In this document: positions 1 to 11,061 of the stretch, one piece after another
Position numbering within the stretch: position 1 is the stretch's first letter
How the letters are laid out: each line of letters starts with the position of its first letter
Source of the DNA: Stenotrophomonas rhizophila
GTDB taxonomy: Bacteria; Pseudomonadota; Gammaproteobacteria; Xanthomonadales; Xanthomonadaceae
Length of the DNA stretch: 64,000 bases
Direction of reading: 5' to 3'
Assembly (NCBI RefSeq): GCF_020857975.1
Contig: NZ_JACWUO010000010.1
Span: forward strand, 87,857-151,856
Made by a program: the position numbers and the translations under genes
Notes under the pieces: generated by a model
Seen by the model: the letters and a program-made list of their open reading frames with translations, nothing else
Database searches by the model: none
Told to the model about the DNA's origin: nothing

Positions 1-735
1 CGCGCGTTCGTTGTACAGGCAGCCCGGCGGGCTGTTGGCGTCGCTTTCTGCAAAGCAGTGCACCGCGCCGCTGTAGTTGGTGAACTCCCAATCGACCTTG
101 GCCGCGTTCATTTCCTGCTCGAAGCCTGCGATGTCATCCTTGCTCACGCCCTTGTCGTCGGCGCCATTGAGCACCAGCACCGAGGGATGCGTGCCACCGG
201 CCTTGGCCGGCAACGGCGAGCCCAGCCCGCCATGCAGGCTGACCACGCCGGCCAGCGGCGCACCGGCACGGGCCAGCTCCAGCACGGTGGTGCCACCGAA
301 GCAGAACCCGACCGCACCGATCCGGCTGGCATCCAGCGGCGCCTTGCCTGCCTGGGCCTTGAGCACCTCCACCGCCTTCAGCGCGCGTGCCCGCAGCACC
401 GGGCGCTGGTTGCGCAGCGCGGTGGCCACCGGGCCGGCCTCGGCATCGGTCTTGGGGCGCACGCCCTTGCCGTACACGTCGGCCACCAGCACCACGTAGT
501 CGTCGCCAGCCAGCTGTTTGGCCTTGGCGATCGCCGAGTCGTTGACGCCCTTCCAGTTGGGCACCATCACCAGCCCAGGGCGCTTGTCGTTGTCGCCATC
601 GTCATAGACCAGCACCCCGCTGAAGGTGGTGCCGTCCAGGGTCCACTCCACCGGCTGGGTCTTCATCGCCGCCATTGCCGGCAGCGCCGCCATGCCCAGC
701 AACACGGCCGCACCCCACTGCCATCGCTTGTTCAT
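1..735 (-). CDS. Dienelactone hydrolase family protein (3' end cut by window edge)
   Basis: This is an alpha/beta-hydrolase of the dienelactone hydrolase family, probably exported. The start is the ATG at 735 (MNKRWQW), followed by a hydrophobic signal peptide ending near AMA. The nucleophile motif GFCFGG carries the catalytic Cys, and AVHCF near the cut end carries the catalytic His. The usual length is about 250-290 residues, so only the extreme C-terminus is missing at the window edge. The true substrate cannot be read from sequence; many family members hydrolyse cyclic or aryl esters. A SMAG repeat pair lies just upstream. The family call is firm, the specific activity is not. Confidence 0.9.
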   Translation of the reverse strand, partial: MNKRWQWGAAVLLGMAALPAMAAMKTQPVEWTLDGTTFSGVLVYDDGDNDKRPGLVMVPNWKGVNDSAIAKAKQLAGDDYVVLVADVYGKGVRPKTDAEAGPVATALRNQRPVLRARALKAVEVLKAQAGKAPLDASRIGAVGFCFGGTTVLELARAGAPLAGVVSLHGGLGSPLPAKAGGTHPSVLVLNGADDKGVSKDDIAGFEQEMNAAKVDWEFTNYSGAVHCFAESDANSPPGCLYNERA

Positions 736-780
736 GCACCTGCTCCTGCCCGAAAGAAGCCCGAGTGTATGCCCGCCGGC

Positions 781-869
781 GTAGAGCCGGGCTCTGCCCG
801 GCTGCCGTGGCCATTGCCGCTTTCGGCGACGCGCAGGCATGACCGCAGCCGGGCAGAGCCCGGCTCTAC
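781..869. repeat. Inverted pair of SMAG-type (GTAG) palindromic repeats
   Basis: Positions 781-806 hold GTAGAGCCGGGCTCTGCCCG plus its continuation, and 846-869 hold the same unit on the other strand ending in CTCTAC. Each unit is itself a hairpin. This layout matches the Stenotrophomonas maltophilia GTAG repeats, which are REP-like elements often found as inverted dimers between genes. Here the dimer fills the gap between two minus-strand genes. Confidence 0.8.
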
Positions 870-898
870 GGGCCAGAGCGACAACCATGGTCGCCGCG

Positions 899-2288
899 TC
901 AGGCGATCCCGATTCCCGGGATCGCGGTGATCGCGTCCGGGTCGAACCCGGCCAGTTCGGCGAAATGGCGGCCGCGGGCCACGTAGTCGCGGTACACCCC
1001 ATAGCTGGGCGCCCCGGGCGACAACAGCACCACCCCGCCCTGCCCGCCCAATGCGGCGCGGGCCAGTTGCATCGCCTGGCCCAGGTCGGCCGCCGCGTGC
1101 AGGCCGAACCGGCCGGCGTCGGCCAGCGGCTGCAGCAGCGCATGGATGCGCGGGCCATTGGCGCCCATCGTGACGATTTCCACCGGCGGCACATCGTGGG
1201 CCATATGCTGCACGAAATCGTGCCAGTCCAGGCCACGGTCATGGCCGCCGACCAGCAGCGCGATGCGCTGCCCGGCAAAACACTCCAGCGCGGCCAGGCT
1301 GGCGTGCGGGGTGGTGCTGATCGAATCGTTGACGAAGGTCAGCCCGTCGCGCGTGCCGATCGCCTGCAGGCGGTTGGGCAACGGGCGGAATTCCTGCACG
1401 GCCGGGGCCAGCGCCACCGCGTCCAGGCCCAGCGCCTCGATCGCGGCCAGCACCGCGCACAGGTTGCCGCGGTTGTGCCGGCCCGGCAGCGGCGTATGCG
1501 CGGTATCGAACACTGGCTGCCCGCCGCGATGCACCACCTCGCCACGCATATGCCAGCCCTGCGGCTGGTTGAACCAGATCACCTCGCTGCGCGGCAGCAC
1601 CAGCCCGGCCAAGTGCGGATCGGCGGCATTGAGCACGGCGATGCGCGGCGCGGCGTCGGTGACCAGGCGCAGCTTGTCCTCGATGTAGCGTGTTTCGCTG
1701 CCGTGCCAGTCCAGGTGCTCGGGGAACAGGTTGAGCACGATCGCCACCTGCGGGTGGGCGCCGCTGCGCGCCACCTCGCCGGTCTGGTAGCTGGACAGTT
1801 CCACCGCCCAGTACCGCGGCGCCGGCTGCGGGTCCAGCACTTCCAGCAGCGGCAGGCCGATGTTGCCGATCAGCCCGGTGCGCGCGCCCGAGGCACGCAG
1901 CAGGTGGGCCAGCAGGGCGGTGGTGGTGCTTTTGCCCTTGGTGCCGGTCACGCACACCGTGTCGCGCACCGTACCGTCGGCATCGGCATGCTCGGCGAAC
2001 CACAGCGCGCTGCCGCCGATGAACTGCGTGCCCGCCGCCGATGCGTGCAGCGCCGCCTCGCCATAGGGGCTGATGCCCGGCGACTTGATGACCACCTCGA
2101 AGCCGGCCAGCGTCTCGCCGGAGACATCGGTCCGCACGGTCAACGCACCGTCGGTTTCCTCAGCGGCCGCGGCCGCTTCAGCCTCCGGACAGAACAGGGT
2201 CAGCGCCAGCGACGGCAGCCGCTGCTGCAGCACGCGGTACGCCGCACGCCCTTCGCGCCCCCATCCCCACAGCGCAACCCGCCTGCCC

Positions 2289-2308
<20 letters not shown>
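899..2308 (-). CDS. murD2: UDP-N-acetylmuramoyl-L-alanine--L-glutamate ligase MurD2
   Basis: This is a cytoplasmic Mur ligase of 469 residues. It carries the ATP-binding loop [11 protein letters not shown] and the Mur-ligase residues ELSSYQ and [11 protein letters not shown]. In Xanthomonas the MurD2 type adds L-Glu, rather than D-Glu, to UDP-MurNAc-L-Ala, and the neighbouring MurL then inverts the glutamate. The assignment as MurD2 rather than ordinary MurD rests on its pairing with murL. The start is a GTG at 2308 and overlaps the end of murL by 20 bases, so the two are probably translationally coupled. The strand order is aspartokinase fusion, murL, murD2. Confidence 0.9.
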
Positions 2309-3641
<1,333 letters not shown>

Positions 3642-3711
3642 GGTGTATCCGGTTTACAGGGCGGCCGTGCGTTTGCACGGCGCCGCTTCAAGGTGGGGCG
3701 GCAGGTAGCGG

Positions 3712-6315
3712 TCAGCGCGCGTCATCGATCACGTCCTCGCGCGGCAGCTCGCGCTGGTTGTAGGTGTTGGCCATGACATAGCCGTAGGCGCCGGCATCGG
3801 CGATCAGCATCACATCGTCCGGCGCGGTCGACACCGGCAGCTTGCGGCGCTTGCCGAACACATCGCTGGATTCGCAGATCGGGCCGACCACGTCGAACGC
3901 GGCCTCGGCATAACCGCCCAGCCGGCTGAGGTTCTCGATGTCGTGCCAGGCGTCGTACAGGGCCGGGCGCATCAAGGTGTTCATGCCCGCATCCAGGCCG
4001 ACCCGGCGCACGCCATCCTTCTCCACCACCTGGGTGGCGCGGGCCAGCAGCACGCCCGATTCGGCCACCAGGTAGCGGCCCGGCTCGATCGCCAGGCGGA
4101 ACGCGGGGTGCACTGCCTTCACCTCGGCCAGGCCGGCGGCCCAGGCATCCAGGTCGAACGGCTCGTCCTCGGCGCTGTACGGAATCGGCAGGCCACCGCC
4201 GATGTCGATCGTTTCGATGCTGCCGATGCGGCGGGCGAAGCCGGCCAGTTCATCGCACATCAGGCGCCAGTGCTGCGCCGTTTCCACGCCGCTGCCCAGG
4301 TGGGCATGCAGCCCGACCACGCGGGTGCCCAGCTCGCCGGCGATGCGCACGAACTCGTCCACGCGCGCGATCGGCAGGCCGAACTTGGAGTCCTTGCCGC
4401 CGGTGCGCACCTTGGCATGGTGGCCTTCGCCACGGCCCAGGTCCACGCGCAGCCACAGCTCGCGGTTGCGGAACAGGTCCGGCCAGCGCTGCAGGGCTTC
4501 GACGTTGTCCACGGTGACGGTCACCCCGAGTGCGAAGGCGGCATCGTACTCGGCATGCGGGGCGAAGCTGGGGGTGAACAGCACGCGCCTGGGCGACAGC
4601 GTCGGCAGCGTGTTGAACACGTGCTTGAGCTCGCCGTGGGAGACGCATTCCAGGCCGAAGCCTTCCTGCTCCAGCACCTCCAGGATGGCCGGGTGCGAGT
4701 TGGCCTTGATCGCGTAGTAGCGCTGGTCGATGGCCTTGATCGCACCCAGCGCGCGGGCGCGGGCGCGCACCGTCGGCAGGTTGTACACATAGCGCGGGGT
4801 GCCGGCCTGGGCCAGCGCCAGCAGGTGCTCGCGCTGGCCCCGCCACCAGGCGGTTTCGCGCGGGCGCACGGTGCCGGCGATCTCGCGCCAGCGCGGGCCG
4901 AACACCTCGCCCTCTTCCACCGGCATCGCGCCGCTGTCGATCAGCTCGGCGTGCAGGATCGGCAGCAGGCCATCGGCGTCGGCCTCGTCGATGACGAAGG
5001 TCAGGTTCAGATCGTTGGACGACTGCGAAATCATGTGCACGCGCTCGCGCCCGAACGTGGCCCACACGTCCGACAGCTTGTGCAGCAGCGAACGCATGCC
5101 GCGCCCGACCAGGGTGATCGCCGCGCACGGCACGATGATCTTGACCTTGCAGATCTGCGACAGATCGGCCGACAGCGCGGCCAGCACGTCGGTGTTGACC
5201 AGGTTTTCGGACGGGTCCAGCGACACGGTCACGTTGGTTTCAGCCGACCCGATCAGGTCCACCGACAGCCCATGCTTCTTGAACAGCCCGAACACATCGG
5301 CCAGGAAGCCGACCTGCTGCCACATGCCGATGCCTTCCATGGACACCAGTACGATGCCGTTGCGGCGACTGATCGCCTTCACCCCCGGCACCGGTGCGGC
5401 GTTGCCGTCGATGCTGGTGCCCGGCAGTTCGGGGCGCTCGGTGTCCAGGATCGCCATCGGCACGCCGGCATCGCGGCACGGCTTGATCGAGCGCGGGTGC
5501 AGCACCTTGGCGCCGGTGGTGGCGATTTCCTGCGCTTCGTAATAATCCAGGCGGGTCAGCAGGCGCGCATCGGGCACGTCGCGCGGATTGGCGCTGAACA
5601 TGCCCGGCACGTCGGTCCAGATCTCCACCCGGCTGGCGCCGAGCAGCGCGCCGAAGTAGGCCGCCGAGGTGTCCGAGCCGCCGCGCCCGAGGATGGCGGT
5701 GCCGCCGTCGGCGTGGCGGGAAATGAAGCCCTGGGTGATCAGCATGCGCGTGGGCTGGGCGCGGAAGCGCGCGGCCCAGTCGGCATCGGCGCGCCACTGG
5801 CAGTTCACCGACAGCCGCTGCGACCAGTCGCTCTGGTTGGGCTGCGGCGGCAGCGCGTCCAGCCACTGGCGCGCGTCCATCCAGCCGAAGTCCAGGCCGC
5901 TGGCGCGCAGGTAGGCCGCGCCCACCGTCGAGGACAGCAGTTCGCCCTGGCCCAGTACATCGGCCTGCCAGTCCAGCGTGCGGGCGGCCGCGCGCGGGTC
6001 GTCGAGCAACCCGGCCAGCGCGGCCAGGCGCACGTCCAGCGCAGCGGCATCCAGTTCCAGTTCGACCAGGAACGCGCGGTGGCGCGCCACCAGGGCCTCC
6101 ACGCGGGCGCGACTGTCGGCGGCGCCATCGGCGATCGCGGTCAGTTCATTGGTGACCCCCGACAGCGCCGACACCACCACCAGCACGCGCGCACCGGTTT
6201 CTTCGGCGCGTTTTTTCGCCAGCTTCCCGATCGTGTCCCAGCGGTGACGACGCGACACGGAGGTGCCGCCGAACTTCAGTACGATCCAGCGATCGACAGG
6301 GGAGGAAGCTGACAT
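3712..6315 (-). CDS. lysA: Bifunctional aspartate kinase / diaminopimelate decarboxylase
   Basis: A fused enzyme of 867 residues that catalyses the first and last steps of the DAP-lysine pathway. The N-terminal aspartokinase (about 10-310) has KFGGTS at 14-19 and is followed by two ACT regulatory domains (about 320-460). The C-terminal PLP-dependent DAP decarboxylase (about 490-865) has the Schiff-base lysine in YAIKANS (K537), HLGSGVE, GGGLPIPY and the substrate loop CESSDVFG. I chose the ATG at 6315 (MSASSPVDRW) because upstream codons are low-complexity and run into the divergent gene region. This fusion is known in Xanthomonadaceae. It lies upstream of murL-murD2 on the same strand. The ACT domains suggest feedback control by lysine or threonine. 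Confidence 0.93.
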   Translation of the reverse strand: MSASSPVDRWIVLKFGGTSVSRRHRWDTIGKLAKKRAEETGARVLVVVSALSGVTNELTAIADGAADSRARVEALVARHRAFLVELELDAAALDVRLAALAGLLDDPRAAARTLDWQADVLGQGELLSSTVGAAYLRASGLDFGWMDARQWLDALPPQPNQSDWSQRLSVNCQWRADADWAARFRAQPTRMLITQGFISRHADGGTAILGRGGSDTSAAYFGALLGASRVEIWTDVPGMFSANPRDVPDARLLTRLDYYEAQEIATTGAKVLHPRSIKPCRDAGVPMAILDTERPELPGTSIDGNAAPVPGVKAISRRNGIVLVSMEGIGMWQQVGFLADVFGLFKKHGLSVDLIGSAETNVTVSLDPSENLVNTDVLAALSADLSQICKVKIIVPCAAITLVGRGMRSLLHKLSDVWATFGRERVHMISQSSNDLNLTFVIDEADADGLLPILHAELIDSGAMPVEEGEVFGPRWREIAGTVRPRETAWWRGQREHLLALAQAGTPRYVYNLPTVRARARALGAIKAIDQRYYAIKANSHPAILEVLEQEGFGLECVSHGELKHVFNTLPTLSPRRVLFTPSFAPHAEYDAAFALGVTVTVDNVEALQRWPDLFRNRELWLRVDLGRGEGHHAKVRTGGKDSKFGLPIARVDEFVRIAGELGTRVVGLHAHLGSGVETAQHWRLMCDELAGFARRIGSIETIDIGGGLPIPYSAEDEPFDLDAWAAGLAEVKAVHPAFRLAIEPGRYLVAESGVLLARATQVVEKDGVRRVGLDAGMNTLMRPALYDAWHDIENLSRLGGYAEAAFDVVGPICESSDVFGKRRKLPVSTAPDDVMLIADAGAYGYVMANTYNQRELPREDVIDDAR

Positions 6316-6535
6316 GGAGGTAGACAGGGTTGGGTAGTGAGGGGGCTCGCCCGGCACGCCGGGCCGAACTCCCGATTCTATGCCAAGCCCGGCCCCTACA
6401 GGGCCGCCGCGCCGCGGCCGGCAGCGCGATCGGTGCCGGCGGCCCTGCCGCGACGCCGGCGTCGGCGGCAAACCGCGCGGGAATGGCCGGCCGGTCTTGT
6501 TAAGCTGCCCGCCCGTTTGACCGGACCGCCCCGCC

Positions 6536-7411
6536 ATGAGCCCTCGCCGTTTCCTGCAGTTGGATGTGTTCTCCCCCTACCCCGGTGCCGGCAACCCGCT
6601 GGCGGTGGTGCTCGATGCACAGGGCCTGGACGATGCGGCCATGCAGGCGATCGCACGCTGGACCCGGCTGCCGGAAACCACCTTCGTGTCGGCACCGCAG
6701 GTGCCCGGCGCCAGCTACCGCATCCGCATGTTCAGCCCGCAGAAGGAAGTGCCGTTCGCCGGCCATCCCAGCGTCGGCACCGCCCATGCGGTGCTGGAGG
6801 CCGGGCTGGCCGTGCCGGTGGACGGCGTGCTGGTGCAGGACGGCATCGCCGGCGCCCTGCCGCTGCGGGTGGACGGCGACGGTGCCGCGCGCACCATCGC
6901 CATCCGCACCCCGCGCGCGGCGGTGGCCGAGGTGACCACCGCCGATGACCCGCGCCTGCAGGCCGCGCTGGCCGGCTGGGCGCTGGGCGCGCTGCCGCCG
7001 GCGCGCATGGACGGCGGGCGCAGCTGGTGGGTGGTGGAACTGGCCGACGAGGCCAGCCTGCGCGGCCTGCAGCCGGACTGGGATGCCATTGCCGCGCTGG
7101 CCGAAAGCACCGGCAGCATGGGCGTGTTCGCCTATGCGCGCAGCAGTGGCCAGCCCTGGGACCTGGCGGTGCGCGCGTTCGTCGGCAACGGCCGGCGCTT
7201 CGAGGATGCCGCCTCCGGGGCGGCCAACGCGGTACTGGCCGCCTGGCTGGACAGCCGTGGCGCATTGCCCGGGGGCGCCCGCGACTACGTGGTCAGCCAG
7301 GGCCGCGAAGTCGGCCACGATGCCCGCCTGAGCCTGCATATCGATGCCGCTGGCGATGTCTGGTCCGGTGGCCAGGTGCAGAGCGTCATCCGCGGCACGC
7401 TGGACTGGTAA
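6536..7411 (+). CDS. PhzF-family isomerase/epimerase
   Basis: A PhzF-like protein of 291 residues made of two hot-dog-like halves of the diaminopimelate-epimerase fold. The catalytic Glu lies in LPETTFVS and the signature FAGHPSVGTAHAV follows. A second-half motif, DAASGAANAVLAAWL, is also typical. True PhzF isomerises a phenazine precursor, but no other phenazine genes are near, so this is an isomerase of unknown substrate. It is divergent from the lysine fusion gene and converges on the amidohydrolase gene. Confidence 0.88.
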   Translation: MSPRRFLQLDVFSPYPGAGNPLAVVLDAQGLDDAAMQAIARWTRLPETTFVSAPQVPGASYRIRMFSPQKEVPFAGHPSVGTAHAVLEAGLAVPVDGVLVQDGIAGALPLRVDGDGAARTIAIRTPRAAVAEVTTADDPRLQAALAGWALGALPPARMDGGRSWWVVELADEASLRGLQPDWDAIAALAESTGSMGVFAYARSSGQPWDLAVRAFVGNGRRFEDAASGAANAVLAAWLDSRGALPGGARDYVVSQGREVGHDARLSLHIDAAGDVWSGGQVQSVIRGTLDW

Positions 7412-7442
7412 GCGCGCACCCAAGGCCGCGCGAGGCAGCGCG

Positions 7443-9116
7443 TCAGCGCGCTGCCTCATACACCGATCGGCCATCCACCCAGGTAGAGCGCACCTGCAGG
7501 CTGGCCAACTGCTCCGGCGGCACGCGCAGCGGGTCGCGGTCGAACACCACGAAATCCGCGCGCAGCCCCGGCTGCAGGCGGCCTACCCGGCCTTGGCCAT
7601 GCCCGGCCCAGGCCGCGTCGGCGGTGAACCCGCGCAGCGCCTCGGCCGCCGTCAACCGTTGCTCCGGTTGCCAGCCGCGCGGCGGTTGGCCGGCGCGGTC
7701 CTGTCGCGTCACCGCCGCGTACAGGCCCAGCCGTGGGTCCACCTGCTCCACCGGGAAATCCGAGCCCAGCGCGATATGCGCACCGGCGGCGAGCATGCGC
7801 CGCCACGCATACGCGCCGAGGATGCGTTCGGACCCCAACCGGTCCTGCGCCCAGCCCATGTCCGAGGTGGCATGGGTGGGTTGCATCGAGGCGACCACGC
7901 CGAGCTGGGCGAATCGCGGAATGTCTTCCAGCGCCACCACCTGGGCGTGTTCGATCCGCCAGCGGTGGTCGCCGCCGGCGCGCGCGCCCAGCACCCGCGC
8001 ATAGGTATCCAGCGCGATGCGGTTGCCGCGGTCGCCGATGGCATGGGTGGCCACCTGCAGCCCGCAGCCATCGGCCTTGCGTACGGCGGTCTCAAAGGCT
8101 TCCGGCGAGGTCACCAGCAGCCCGCGGTTGTGCGGGTCATCGCTGTAGTCGGCCAGCAGCGCCGCGCCACGGCTGCCCAGCGCGCCGTCCATGAACAGCT
8201 TCACGCCGCGCATCTGCAGGCGCCCGCCGGGATGCTGGTAGGCACCGTGCGTGCACAGATCGGCCAGCGCCTGGCCATTGCCATCGGCGTAGGCATCGAT
8301 GCGCAGCGGCAGTCGGCCGGCATCGGCAAAGCGGCGCATCAAGGCCAGGTCCTGCCGCGATACGCCCATGTCATGCACGCCGGTGAGGCCCTGGCTGACC
8401 GCCTTGTCCAGCGCGCGGGCCAGCTGCTGTTCGCGCGCGGCGTCGCCGGGCGCGGGGATCGCGCGGCGCACCAGGCCCATGGCCGCGTCGATGAACACGC
8501 CGCTGGGCTGGCCGCGCGCATCGCGCACGATGCGCCCGCCGTCGGGCTGCCAGCGACCGGCCAGCGCGCGCTGCCCCGGCGTTCGCGCCAGCGCGCGCAA
8601 GGCAGCGGTGTTGCCCCAGCCGGCATGGCCATCGACGCGGCCCAGCCATACCGGGCGATCCGGGAACGCGGCGTCCAGGTCGGCGGCGGTCGGGAAGGTG
8701 GTCTCGGGCCAGTGGTTCTGGTCCCAGCCATTGCCCAGCAGCCAGCCCTGCGGGTTGTCGGCGGCGAACCGCTGCAGCCGCGCGACGATCTCGGCCTTGC
8801 TGGCCGCACCGGTCAGGTCGGCCTGCATCAGGGTTTCGCCCAGGAACATCAGATGCGCGTGCGCGTCGATCAGCCCGGGCACCACCGTGGCATCGCCCAG
8901 GTCGGTCAGCGCCGCCGCCGGGTACCGCGCCAGCAGCGCCGCGCGCGCCCCCACGGCCAGCACCTGCCCGCTGTCGCCGTCCCAGGCCAGGGCAGTCGCC
9001 GTGGGGGCTTCGGGGGTGCCGGTGTGGATGGTGGCTGCGGTCAGCAGGCGTACATCGGCCTGAGCCTGGTGGGCGCAGCACATGGAAAACAGGACAGCCA
9101 GAAGGCGATGGCGCAC
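7443..9116 (-). CDS. Exported metal-dependent amidohydrolase (YtcJ-like)
   Basis: An amidohydrolase of 557 residues. A signal peptide ends near AHQAQA. The metal-binding motif DAHAHLMF is near residue 90, HAIGDRG is in the barrel core, and the late Asp of SDFPVEQ is present. The family is the TIM-barrel hydrolases like YtcJ, which act on N-acyl or cyclic amide substrates; the substrate here is unknown. The start is a GTG at 9116, chosen because it gives an intact signal peptide. The gene stands alone, convergent with the PhzF-like gene. Confidence 0.88.
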   Translation of the reverse strand: MRHRLLAVLFSMCCAHQAQADVRLLTAATIHTGTPEAPTATALAWDGDSGQVLAVGARAALLARYPAAALTDLGDATVVPGLIDAHAHLMFLGETLMQADLTGAASKAEIVARLQRFAADNPQGWLLGNGWDQNHWPETTFPTAADLDAAFPDRPVWLGRVDGHAGWGNTAALRALARTPGQRALAGRWQPDGGRIVRDARGQPSGVFIDAAMGLVRRAIPAPGDAAREQQLARALDKAVSQGLTGVHDMGVSRQDLALMRRFADAGRLPLRIDAYADGNGQALADLCTHGAYQHPGGRLQMRGVKLFMDGALGSRGAALLADYSDDPHNRGLLVTSPEAFETAVRKADGCGLQVATHAIGDRGNRIALDTYARVLGARAGGDHRWRIEHAQVVALEDIPRFAQLGVVASMQPTHATSDMGWAQDRLGSERILGAYAWRRMLAAGAHIALGSDFPVEQVDPRLGLYAAVTRQDRAGQPPRGWQPEQRLTAAEALRGFTADAAWAGHGQGRVGRLQPGLRADFVVFDRDPLRVPPEQLASLQVRSTWVDGRSVYEAAR

Positions 9117-9214
9117 GCATTACTCCCCGCAAACGGAACAGGGGCGACTATGCCGCCCCTGCGGGGATGACTCAATGTGCACCGCAACCGCGCCGGGCAC
9201 GGTGCCGCCGGGCA

Positions 9215-9652
9215 TCAGCCGCCGGCCAGCTCGGCTTCCATGCTGATCGGCACCGCGCTCAACGCCTTGGACACCGGGCAGTTCTGCTTGGCGTCCTCGG
9301 CAATCGCACGGAACTGCGCCGCCTCGATGTTCGGCACCACCGCCTTCACCTTCAGGGTGATCTGGGAGAGCTGCGGGCCGCCTTCCATCGACAGGTCCAC
9401 CTTGGCCTCGGTATCCAGCGAGGTCGGCACGAAACCGGCCTCGGTGAGCTTGGCAGACAGCGCCATGGTGAAGCAGCCGGCATGCGCGGCGGCGATCAGT
9501 TCCTCCGGGTTGGTGCCCTTTTCGTCACCGAAGCGGCTGCTGAAGGCATAGCGGGTCTTGTCCAGCAGGCCGCTCTGCGGCGTGCTCAGTTGTCCCTTGC
9601 CTGTCTTGAGGTCACCTTCCCAGTGCGCGGTGGCATGACGCGAAATGCCCAT
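9215..9652 (-). CDS. OsmC/Ohr-family peroxiredoxin
   Basis: A cytoplasmic thiol peroxidase of 145 residues from the OsmC family, which reduces organic hydroperoxides. The two redox cysteines are in AAHAGCFTMAL and NCPVSKAL. The start at 9652 (MGISRHATAHWEG) gives the standard family length; the open frame continues upstream but only through non-conserved sequence. It is a single gene, probably an oxidative or osmotic stress function. Confidence 0.92.
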   Translation of the reverse strand: MGISRHATAHWEGDLKTGKGQLSTPQSGLLDKTRYAFSSRFGDEKGTNPEELIAAAHAGCFTMALSAKLTEAGFVPTSLDTEAKVDLSMEGGPQLSQITLKVKAVVPNIEAAQFRAIAEDAKQNCPVSKALSAVPISMEAELAGG

Positions 9653-10015
9653 CGATTGATCTCCTGTGGATGAATGGCAGGACCAGACTAGACGCTGGGG
9701 CGTTAGCACCGCGTCGGGTAACGCGGCCGGCCCGGCCCGGCGCGCGCAGAAAGCCGTCACGCTGCGCGGAAACTGCTGTTTTCAAGGAATTTTCTCCCGG
9801 ATGGGAACCATCCGGCGGCGCCGGCATATGGACCCTGCGGTCGTCGCCAGCCCTGTTTTCCGGGCATGTACTGATGCACTGCGGTAACCGGGAAGCGGGA
9901 AATCGCCAATATTTATGCGATTGCCTATTGGCGGCGCCGCATAGTTGCCCTACATTTCGCTTGCCGACGGGGTTCGGCGCGACCAAACCACCAACCGATC
10001 ACGGAACAGGAAACC
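9653..10015. other. Intergenic gap between osmC-like gene and HU gene
   Basis: There is no convincing gene here. The right-hand part (about 9890-9965) is clearly AT-richer than its surroundings and probably carries the HU promoter, but I could not fix a -35/-10 pair with normal spacing. Divergent promoters for both neighbours must lie in this gap. Confidence 0.5.
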
Positions 10016-10414
10016 ATGGCAAAGACCGCTAAGAAGGCTGCCCCGAAGAAGGCAGTAAAGAAAGTCGCTACCAAGGCAGCCGCCAAGCCGGCCGCTCCCA
10101 AGCCGATCAAGGACGTGCTGAGCAAGTCTGGTCTGGTTGCACACATCGTTGAAGCGTCCGGCGTTGTCGCCAAGGACGTGCGCGCCGTGCTCGCCTCGCT
10201 GGAAGGCGCCGTCGCCGCTTCGGTGCACAAGAAGGGCGCGGGCAGCTTCACCCTGCCGGGCCTGCTGAAGATCACCACCGTCAGCGTGCCGGCCAAGCCG
10301 AAGCGCAAGGGCATCAACCCGTTCACCAAGGAAGAGCAGTGGTTCGCCGCCAAGCCGGCCTCCACCAAGCTGAAGGTGCGTCCGCTCAAGAAGCTCAAGG
10401 ACGCTGCGCTGTAA
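10016..10414 (+). CDS. HU-family DNA-binding protein with histone H1-like lysine-rich N-terminal tail
   Basis: A nucleoid protein of 132 residues. Residues 1-30 are a Lys/Ala/Pro-rich tail (AKKAAPKKAVKK and similar) like eukaryotic H1 tails. The HU/IHF fold starts near residue 31 (IKDVLSKSGLVAHIVE). The beta-arm region KPKRKGINPFTKEE is followed by a basic C-terminus. It is expected to bind DNA non-specifically and compact it, with the tail adding charge contacts. A strong intrinsic terminator follows at once, so it is monocistronic. Confidence 0.9.
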   Translation: MAKTAKKAAPKKAVKKVATKAAAKPAAPKPIKDVLSKSGLVAHIVEASGVVAKDVRAVLASLEGAVAASVHKKGAGSFTLPGLLKITTVSVPAKPKRKGINPFTKEEQWFAAKPASTKLKVRPLKKLKDAAL

Positions 10415-10437
10415 CCGGCGCGCTTCCTGCAGCACCC

Positions 10438-10471
10438 GGACGGGACGGCCATGGCCGTCCCGTTCTTTTTT
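10438..10471 (+). terminator. Intrinsic terminator of the HU gene
   Basis: An 11-base-pair stem, ACGGGACGGCC/GGCCGTCCCGT, with a two-base loop (10440-10463) is followed by TCTTTTTT. It lies 24 bases after the HU stop codon. Confidence 0.9.
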
Positions 10472-10671
10472 CTGGGGCGCGGCAACGAAACACAGCGTTG
10501 CCCAGGCATCGCCGCATCCGCGCTCGCCACGTAAACCACGCTGCGCCAGCGCTGCACGCCGCGCACGGCGCAGGTGGAACGCACAAGGTGGAACACTGCG
10601 TGCGACCGCACCCGTCGTCGCCGCCGCCGCGCCGGCCTATGGTGGCCTTGTCCCCCATCGTGCAGACCGCC

Positions 10672-11010
10672 ATGACCCGCGCATCGCAGCCCAGCGCCTC
10701 CCCGCCCGGCGCATCCCAGCGTTACCGCATTACCGTCACCCCGATCGAGAAGGACGGGTTGCCGTGCAGCCGGCGCTGCACGATAGAACTGGAGCACCGT
10801 GCGCAGCAGGACTGGATGCGGCTGCTGGAAGCGGCCCGGCGCCAGACCGGCCTGAGCGGCGACGAGCGCGCCGCGGCGATCGTGGCCACCCAGTTGCTGC
10901 ACGACCTGGCCCGCCGCCACGCGCAGGATCCCACCCATCCGCTGAGCAGCCTGCAGCCGCAACTGGATGAGGTGCTCGGCGCGCTCGACCGGATCCAGCA
11001 CACGCCCTGA
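10672..11010 (+). CDS. DUF3861 domain protein
   Basis: A small soluble protein of 112 residues. The conserved core begins YRITVTPIEKDGLPC and continues with CTIELEHRAQQDWMRLLEA, which I recognise as the DUF3861 family of unknown function. The ATG at 10672 is preferred; an in-frame ATG at 10639 would add eleven non-conserved residues. There is no signal peptide or membrane segment. It may be co-transcribed with the next lipoprotein gene, 51 bases downstream. Confidence 0.75.
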   Translation: MTRASQPSASPPGASQRYRITVTPIEKDGLPCSRRCTIELEHRAQQDWMRLLEAARRQTGLSGDERAAAIVATQLLHDLARRHAQDPTHPLSSLQPQLDEVLGALDRIQHTP

Positions 11011-11061
11011 CCCGGCGCCGCCCGCCGGCTACACTGCGCGCATCGCCGGGGAGAGTCCGCC

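Noticed and set aside
3943..6312. Open frame of 789 codons opposite the aspartokinase fusion
   Set aside because: Low-complexity translation without motifs; the opposite strand carries both enzyme domains in full.
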